A DNA stretch of 38,040 nt from the NCBI GenBank assembly GCA_029551925.1, contig JAKPEO010000067.1:1-38040 (forward strand), given 5' to 3'. Below are positions 33,213 through 38,040 of the stretch, piece by piece; the stretch's first letter is position 1; the number at the start of each line of letters is the position of its first letter. Under the pieces are notes generated by a model, which was not told the DNA's origin, did not search any database, and worked only from the letters and a program-made list of their open reading frames with translations. Position numbers and translations under genes: made by a program. This DNA comes from a bacterium. GTDB lineage: Bacteria; JAGOBX01.

Positions 33213-33690
33213 AAACGGGGACGTAAAAACGGGGACGGTTTTCATTTTTGAGAGCGAGGCATATATAACAATTGACAATTGACAATTGCGGAAGCAGATA
33301 CAAATCTAAAACCAAAATTGTCAATTGCAAATTGCTAACTAATAAAAAGACGCGCGTGAGTGTAACTCAATCTCTGCTTTGAGAAAAACGCTCAATGCGG
33401 AGCATTGAGTTACATTTTCGCCCGCTTTATAAGTTAAAAAAATTCTTAACGCGGATGGAAAACGGATTTAAAAAGTTTTGAGTTTTGAGTGATGAGTTTT
33501 GAGTTGCTGATGACAGATTCGCATTAATTGTGAATTGTAAATGGTGGATTGTGAATTTTGAATTAAGAAATATAAAATAAAACTTAGTGACTTGGTGACT
33601 TATTGGCAAAAATTAAGAATGTCTTTAGGCATTTGAAAATTTTAATTTTATCTGATTCGTAATATTCGTCAGATTCGTGGTAAAAAATAA
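33211..33690. repeat. Mosaic of short tandem-word repeats and hairpins between exported protein genes
   Basis: In order: a 14-bp tandem AAAAACGGGGACGK (33211-33238); CAATTGA repeats at 33269-33288 with an inverted copy at 33316-33334; a palindrome TGTAACTCAA / TTGAGTTACA (33361-33370, 33405-33414) enclosing CTCAATGC-GGA-GCATTGAG (33391-33409); TTTGAGT repeats at 33474-33505; GTGAATT-type repeats around 33530-33565; AGTGACTTGGTGACTT near 33585-33600; and ATTCGTMA-type 9-bp repeats at 33652-33682. Each word is different but the style (6-14 bp, two to three copies) is the same. No gene is supported here. Confidence 0.75.
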
Positions 33691-33751
33691 TTTGCTGCTT
33701 GCAGCGTTGACATAAATAAAATTTATATTTTTTATTTTTAGGAGGTTTTTT

Positions 33752-36700
33752 ATGAAAAATTTTAAAAATTTTTTGAGAGTGTTTTTTGTTGTATTTATGT
33801 TTTTAGCGTTTTGCGAAATTGGATTATTCGCAAATCCAAGAACAAGCGGCAGATCGGTAGATAATAGTCGAACATCAAGCCGCAATGTAAAAAGCGTTGA
33901 TAAGCAAGATGCTAAATCAGCAGAAAAAGGAGAGAAACTTTTAACTGTTGAAGAGATCAAAGCAATTTTAAAGAAAGAGATGGAAGAAGCAGAAAAAGCG
34001 GAATCAAGTTCACAGCGTGGCGTGCGGTCAGCAGCAGGCGCGCGCGGCGCAAGGAGCGCTCAATCGACTGCGCGCGATGCAAGAAGCAGCGGCCGTGGCG
34101 TTAGGTCAGTGGGCGGCACAGCAGAGCCGACAAATTTAGCGTTGAATAAAACAGTTGTTACGAGCGGCGATATAGGGTATCCTGGCTCTAATGCTGTTGA
34201 CGGCAAAGATGCCACTATATGGTTTACAATGGATGGTAATAGAACCTTGACTGTTGATTTAGGTAAAGAATGCGTTATTTCAAAGTATGTAATAAAATTT
34301 CAAACATCAAGGGCTATGCCGGCTTTTGAAATCAATAGTAGTTTAAATAATACTAACTGGACAAAGGTCGATGAAGTGAATAACAATACTTCTATATTAA
34401 TCGACAAAAAAGTAACAGAATTCACAGCGCGTTATGTGCAGTTGAAAATAACTCAAGGATTTAGGTTCCCGGGTTTTGGAACAGTCGGTATAGTAGCTGA
34501 ATTTGAAGTTTGGGGCGTTGAAAAAGCCGGCGCTGCACCAACTACCACAACGACTACTACTACGCAATTAACTCAAAAAATTATGCCGCCGGCATCAACA
34601 GTTAAAGAATACGCAGGCGCTGACGGTCGTACTGCGATTGTAACAATTCAGCATCCTGATAAACTTGCGCCGTATATAGTTGATTGCAATGGCGTGCGCG
34701 CAACTACTGATGAAAACGGCAAATTTGTTACGCCGAAATTTGCGCCCGGCACAACAGTGACTGTTAAAGTGTGGCGCTCATATGAACAGTATAATATGGG
34801 TTTATGGAAAACTGTCGAACCAGCTACTATTGATATAGGTAGAAGCGGATCTCAACTCGAATATAAAGTTTGGTTATGCGAGTATATTCCTTCGTTCAGC
34901 AAAGCGTTTGAAGCGCAAAATATTGAAATTACAGAAGCAAATATGACTAAAACTAATAATCAACTTTATGTTTTATATTCGCCGAACAGCAAACTTGAAT
35001 TCAAACTCAATAATGTTCCGGCTGGGAATTACACATATGATTGGACAATAGAATATTTTATATCGCCCAACTGGTTAAAACAAACTTTTACAACAACTAC
35101 GCCGACTTTATCATATACTCTGCCGGCGGGGATTACAATAAGCAATTCTGAACTTAAAGTAAAATGTTCGGTTTTTTATACTGGCGATGGCGCGCCAAAA
35201 CTTCGTGATTACAGCAAAGAATACTCGCAGAATTTTAAATATCTTGATGCTTCAGTAGTAGTAACTCCGACAGTTCTGAACATTTTAAATAACGAAGAAA
35301 ATGTAGATATAAATACGATTATAGCATTTAATTTAAACGGTGGATTAGGTTCGCCGTCAAGCGGTAAAATTTCTATTATCGAAGATAAAACTAATAAAGT
35401 TGTTCAGGAAATTATACCAAACCAAAGCAGCGCGTTAAAGACGCTTACAAACGAACGCAGATATGAAATCACATTATCTCAGCCATTAGCAAAAACAACA
35501 AAATATCGTTTACATTTTGCCAAAGGCGCGTTTGTTAATAGCAATGAAGCAACACTAACTTTTACAACTGCGCCATATGAGCCAAAAACTCCGCCAATGC
35601 CGAGAATATCTTATATTTGGAGATACAGCAAAGAACGGCTCAATAATCAAGACAGAGAATTTACTGTTGACCTTGACCCGAAAAAACAGATGTTAATAAC
35701 TCCGCAGCATTTTGTTGGAACTTTGAAAGTGAGTTTTCAAATAGGTATAAATAACGGTGCTGACGGCAGCCGTGAGTTTGAAGAATATTATTTATCAAAT
35801 CCTAATGTTGTTGTTTCAGGATTTACGCGCACTAAACCGCGTAGATTTGTAACTGAATATTCAATAAACGGCGGACCGTGGCGTGAAGGCAAATTCGTTG
35901 AAATTACAGAACCGGGCAAATCAACATTAAAAGTGCGTAACCGCGATTTATTCGGCACTGCAATAACTGAATATAATCAGCCGCTGAATTTTGAAATTAT
36001 TAACGCTTCAAATGCGCCGTCAGTGCCGAGTATTGTTGAAGCAGGAGGCGCAGTTAAATATATGGATTTATTCAATAACCGCCAGACTCGCGTAGATGGT
36101 TTTGTTTTCTTGAAAGATACTAAAATCACTATTGATAATCCGTCTAATATGCCTTATACAGCGGAGTTTTATTATGATTATCCGTGGTTTAAAAACACGG
36201 CTACTACATCAGCGGCTAATATAAGACCGTATACCGGAAGAAAAACAATTGTAAGCGATAAAATTATTACATTCAATAAACTTTCAGACAATAATAATCG
36301 CGATAATCTGCCGAAAGGCGTTATTCCGCTGCAATTGATAATTAATTCAAATATGAACGGATTATATCCTGATACTACGATTGTTGGAATTTACAATATG
36401 TTTTATATTGATGCGGCTAATATTGAACTTGCAACTGCATTTGATATAACAATGCCGGATAAATCTCCAAAATCAACCGCTACGCAATTAATGTATTACA
36501 GCGCGCATCCGACAATTGTTATTAATAAAATGTATCCGTCTAATATTGTTGAATACACAATTTCATCAAACGGCGGCAGCACTTGGGTTGATATTGATAA
36601 ACATCCAGAACGGCTTGGAACAGTGCAAGGAACTTTTTTAAGCGCATCACAAGATTGCAAAGATAATTGTTTTAACCGCGCAAAGTTTGGATATAGCAAT

Positions 36701-37414
36701 GCGCAGAAAGCAAATTTACGCGCTGTTGATATGATTTTTAGAGATGATTTTTCGTCAGTAATACCGAATTCTAACATTGATAAAAATGCTGACCCGAATC
36801 TTTGCAAATACGCGGCTGGTCTGCCAGAATATTTTTCAAAAACTGGTTATGTAGCAATACATCCGATTAATGACAGAAATTTTATTTTAAAAGTAAAAAA
36901 TCTTGTCACTGGTCAGGAATATAAGCATAATATTTATTTATCGCGCGATTCGAAAACAACCACAACAACGACTACTACAACTACTACTACATCGACTACA
37001 AGCAGCGAACCGACAGCTGTTAATATTTCAGCAAATAAAACAGCGAGCGTAAGTTCTAAACGTTTTGAAATGACGCCGTCTGATATACTTGATGAAAGCA
37101 AAACAGCAGTTTGGGAATCAAAAACTGGGCAGTCAGAATGGTTTATGATTGATTTAGGCAGTTTGCATAGAATTAAATCAGTTAATATTCGTTGGAACGG
37201 TTATGCGCCGGCTGAATATTCAATTCAGTATTCAGATAATGGTCAGACTTGGTCAACGGATAAAACATTTTATAGCGATAGAACAACTAATATTACACAT
37301 AATATGGACAGGTCTGGGCGTTATGTGCGCGTGCTTTGCACAAGAGCGAATATTAATATGTTTAATTATTCATTGACAAAATTTAATGTGTTTGGATATT
37401 CGGCGACAAAGTAG
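33752..37414 (+). CDS. Large exported protein with two F5/8C (discoidin) domains and Thr-rich linkers
   Basis: The 1220-residue protein has a signal peptide cut near LFA-NP (27/28), an Arg/Ser/Ala-rich segment (about 28-125), a first F5/8 type C domain (about 127-256, NLALNKTVVTSG ... VDLGKECVISKYVIKFQ), a Thr run (264-271), several beta-sandwich regions including a Big_5-like one (about 505-615, VVVTPTVLNILNNEENVDIN), another Thr run and a second F5/8C domain at the C-terminus (about 1088-1217, WFMIDLGSLHRIKSVNIRW). Discoidin domains bind glycans or surfaces and no catalytic domain is visible, so an adhesin or surface-layer role is likely. GGAGG lies 8 nt before the ATG. A TTGACA at 33707 is present but lacks a good -10. 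Confidence 0.85.
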   Translation: MKNFKNFLRVFFVVFMFLAFCEIGLFANPRTSGRSVDNSRTSSRNVKSVDKQDAKSAEKGEKLLTVEEIKAILKKEMEEAEKAESSSQRGVRSAAGARGARSAQSTARDARSSGRGVRSVGGTAEPTNLALNKTVVTSGDIGYPGSNAVDGKDATIWFTMDGNRTLTVDLGKECVISKYVIKFQTSRAMPAFEINSSLNNTNWTKVDEVNNNTSILIDKKVTEFTARYVQLKITQGFRFPGFGTVGIVAEFEVWGVEKAGAAPTTTTTTTTQLTQKIMPPASTVKEYAGADGRTAIVTIQHPDKLAPYIVDCNGVRATTDENGKFVTPKFAPGTTVTVKVWRSYEQYNMGLWKTVEPATIDIGRSGSQLEYKVWLCEYIPSFSKAFEAQNIEITEANMTKTNNQLYVLYSPNSKLEFKLNNVPAGNYTYDWTIEYFISPNWLKQTFTTTTPTLSYTLPAGITISNSELKVKCSVFYTGDGAPKLRDYSKEYSQNFKYLDASVVVTPTVLNILNNEENVDINTIIAFNLNGGLGSPSSGKISIIEDKTNKVVQEIIPNQSSALKTLTNERRYEITLSQPLAKTTKYRLHFAKGAFVNSNEATLTFTTAPYEPKTPPMPRISYIWRYSKERLNNQDREFTVDLDPKKQMLITPQHFVGTLKVSFQIGINNGADGSREFEEYYLSNPNVVVSGFTRTKPRRFVTEYSINGGPWREGKFVEITEPGKSTLKVRNRDLFGTAITEYNQPLNFEIINASNAPSVPSIVEAGGAVKYMDLFNNRQTRVDGFVFLKDTKITIDNPSNMPYTAEFYYDYPWFKNTATTSAANIRPYTGRKTIVSDKIITFNKLSDNNNRDNLPKGVIPLQLIINSNMNGLYPDTTIVGIYNMFYIDAANIELATAFDITMPDKSPKSTATQLMYYSAHPTIVINKMYPSNIVEYTISSNGGSTWVDIDKHPERLGTVQGTFLSASQDCKDNCFNRAKFGYSNAQKANLRAVDMIFRDDFSSVIPNSNIDKNADPNLCKYAAGLPEYFSKTGYVAIHPINDRNFILKVKNLVTGQEYKHNIYLSRDSKTTTTTTTTTTTTSTTSSEPTAVNISANKTASVSSKRFEMTPSDILDESKTAVWESKTGQSEWFMIDLGSLHRIKSVNIRWNGYAPAEYSIQYSDNGQTWSTDKTFYSDRTTNITHNMDRSGRYVRVLCTRANINMFNYSLTKFNVFGYSATK

Positions 37415-37436
37415 ATATTAAGGATTAGTTATTAAG

Positions 37437-37492
37437 TTGTCAGTCGCTGGTCGTCAGCAATTTACTGATGATTGGCGGCTGGCAATTTTTTT
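37437..37492 (+). terminator. Strong intrinsic terminator of the discoidin protein gene
   Basis: A 21-bp stem (37437-37457 with 37465-37485) closes a 7-nt loop and is followed by seven T residues. Every imperfect pair is a G-U wobble in the plus-strand RNA, so the RNA hairpin is fully paired on this strand only. Confidence 0.9.
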
Positions 37493-37627
37493 GTAACCGC
37501 GAATTTTATATCCGCGTAAAAACACAGCGCGAATTATAATTGCGAATATAAAGCATCGATTTGTTTTTGTTATATCACACTAATAAAAAAGCGCTTGAGC
37601 GTTTAAAAAAAAATTTTGTGTCAACCA

Positions 37628-38040
37628 GTGAAATCAGTGTCAAAGAAATTTAGACACGGATTGACACGGATAAAAATGATTTGTCATTTAAAAGTCATTT
37701 TTAAGTCGTTTGTTAAAGAAAAAACTCGGTGTGCTTCGGTGTTCTCGGTGGTTGAAAACAAACCACCGAAAACACTGAATACCACCGAAAAAACATAACT
37801 GCGAATTTTACTAATTGAACGAATAAAAGAAAGGTAACTTAAAATTTTGAATTTGAAACGAATAAAATAAAAATTATAAAACGCGTTTGCGTTTTGAAAA
37901 AATTTGTATAAATCCGTGAAAATCCGTGAAATCAGTGTCAAAGAAATTTAGACACGGATTGCACGGATTGACACTGATAAAAATGATTTGTCATTTAAAA
38001 GTCATTTTTAAGTCGTTTGTTAAAGAAAAAAACTCGGGGT
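37628..38040. repeat. Direct repeat of about 105-115 bp with a hairpin-containing spacer
   Basis: The segment 37628-37731 recurs at 37926-38040 (running off the window), nearly identical apart from a short insertion of CACGGATTG-type sequence in the second copy and one extra A. Both start GTGAAATCAGTGTCAAAGAA. The spacer has an 8-bp hairpin TCGGTGGT / ACCACCGA (37745-37752, 37762-37769) and several ACCACCGAAAA words. Short frames through it are translated repeat, not genes. Confidence 0.85.

Noticed and set aside
33269-33334. parS or other partition site in the CAATTG repeats
   Set aside because: No match to the GTTTCACGTGAAAC-type consensus, and far from parAB.
37684-37941. 85-codon minus-strand frame (contains VFSVFGGLFSTTENTEAHR)
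   Set aside because: It is a translation of the ACCACCGAAAA-type repeats and part of the direct repeat, not a gene.
37437-38040. CRISPR array
   Set aside because: Only two copies of a long unit about 300 bp apart with a non-unique, repeat-rich spacer, and no cas genes.

Overview
The window reads as a chromosomal segment of a low-GC, diderm (Gram-negative type) bacterium. A type II secretin, a secreted cell-wall amidase and several exported proteins imply an outer membrane. Start and RBS signals are standard, sigma70-like promoters are easy to see, and codon use is strongly AT-biased. I cannot name the phylum: the mix (single-chain giant acyl-CoA carboxylase, Gsp secretion genes, LuxR-output sensors, PF09820-type ATPase debris, many word-like intergenic repeats) suggests a poorly sampled environmental or host-associated lineage, and that is inference.

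Layout. 1-249: decayed AAA-ATPase-like gene. 314-7462 (minus): a tight six-gene operon in the order unknown membrane-anchored protein, NfeD, SPFH/band-7 protein, GspD, GspE, GspF. 7575-10476 (minus): beta-propeller protein and N-acetylmuramoyl-L-alanine amidase, closed by an intrinsic terminator. 10644-11159 (plus): apt. 11231-18566 (minus): parA, parB and an 1874-residue fused biotin-dependent carboxylase, closed by a 19-bp hairpin terminator. 18567-19488: non-coding, with a decayed IS1634-like transposase. 19489-25031 (minus): glgB, a small unknown gene, a TMTC-like membrane protein with TPRs, and an HI0933-type flavoprotein. 25069-25257 (minus): a 6S RNA gene just upstream of glgB. 25489-28547 (minus): hybrid histidine kinase and REC-LuxR response regulator. 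28701-28845: second transposase remnant. 29254-30114 (plus): agmatinase-family enzyme. 30808-32184 (plus): a membrane sensor joining a periplasmic solute-binding domain to a LuxR DNA-binding domain. 32448-33212 and 33752-37414 (plus): two exported proteins (fibronectin-III-like; large protein with two F5/8C discoidin domains), separated and followed by repeat-rich DNA.

How the parts may work together. The Gsp operon could export the secreted proteins, but pseudopilins and GspC/L/M are not here. The response regulator and the membrane sensor share the same C-terminal output module (coiled coil plus LuxR helix-turn-helix), so they may read different inputs into related DNA sites. The sensor gene is followed by two exported protein genes, and the promoters in this block carry conspicuous symmetrical sites. 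The parA and 6S RNA promoters carry the same 48-bp upstream block (39 of 48 identical) at exactly the same distance from their -35 boxes, which is the most unexpected regulatory observation in the window.
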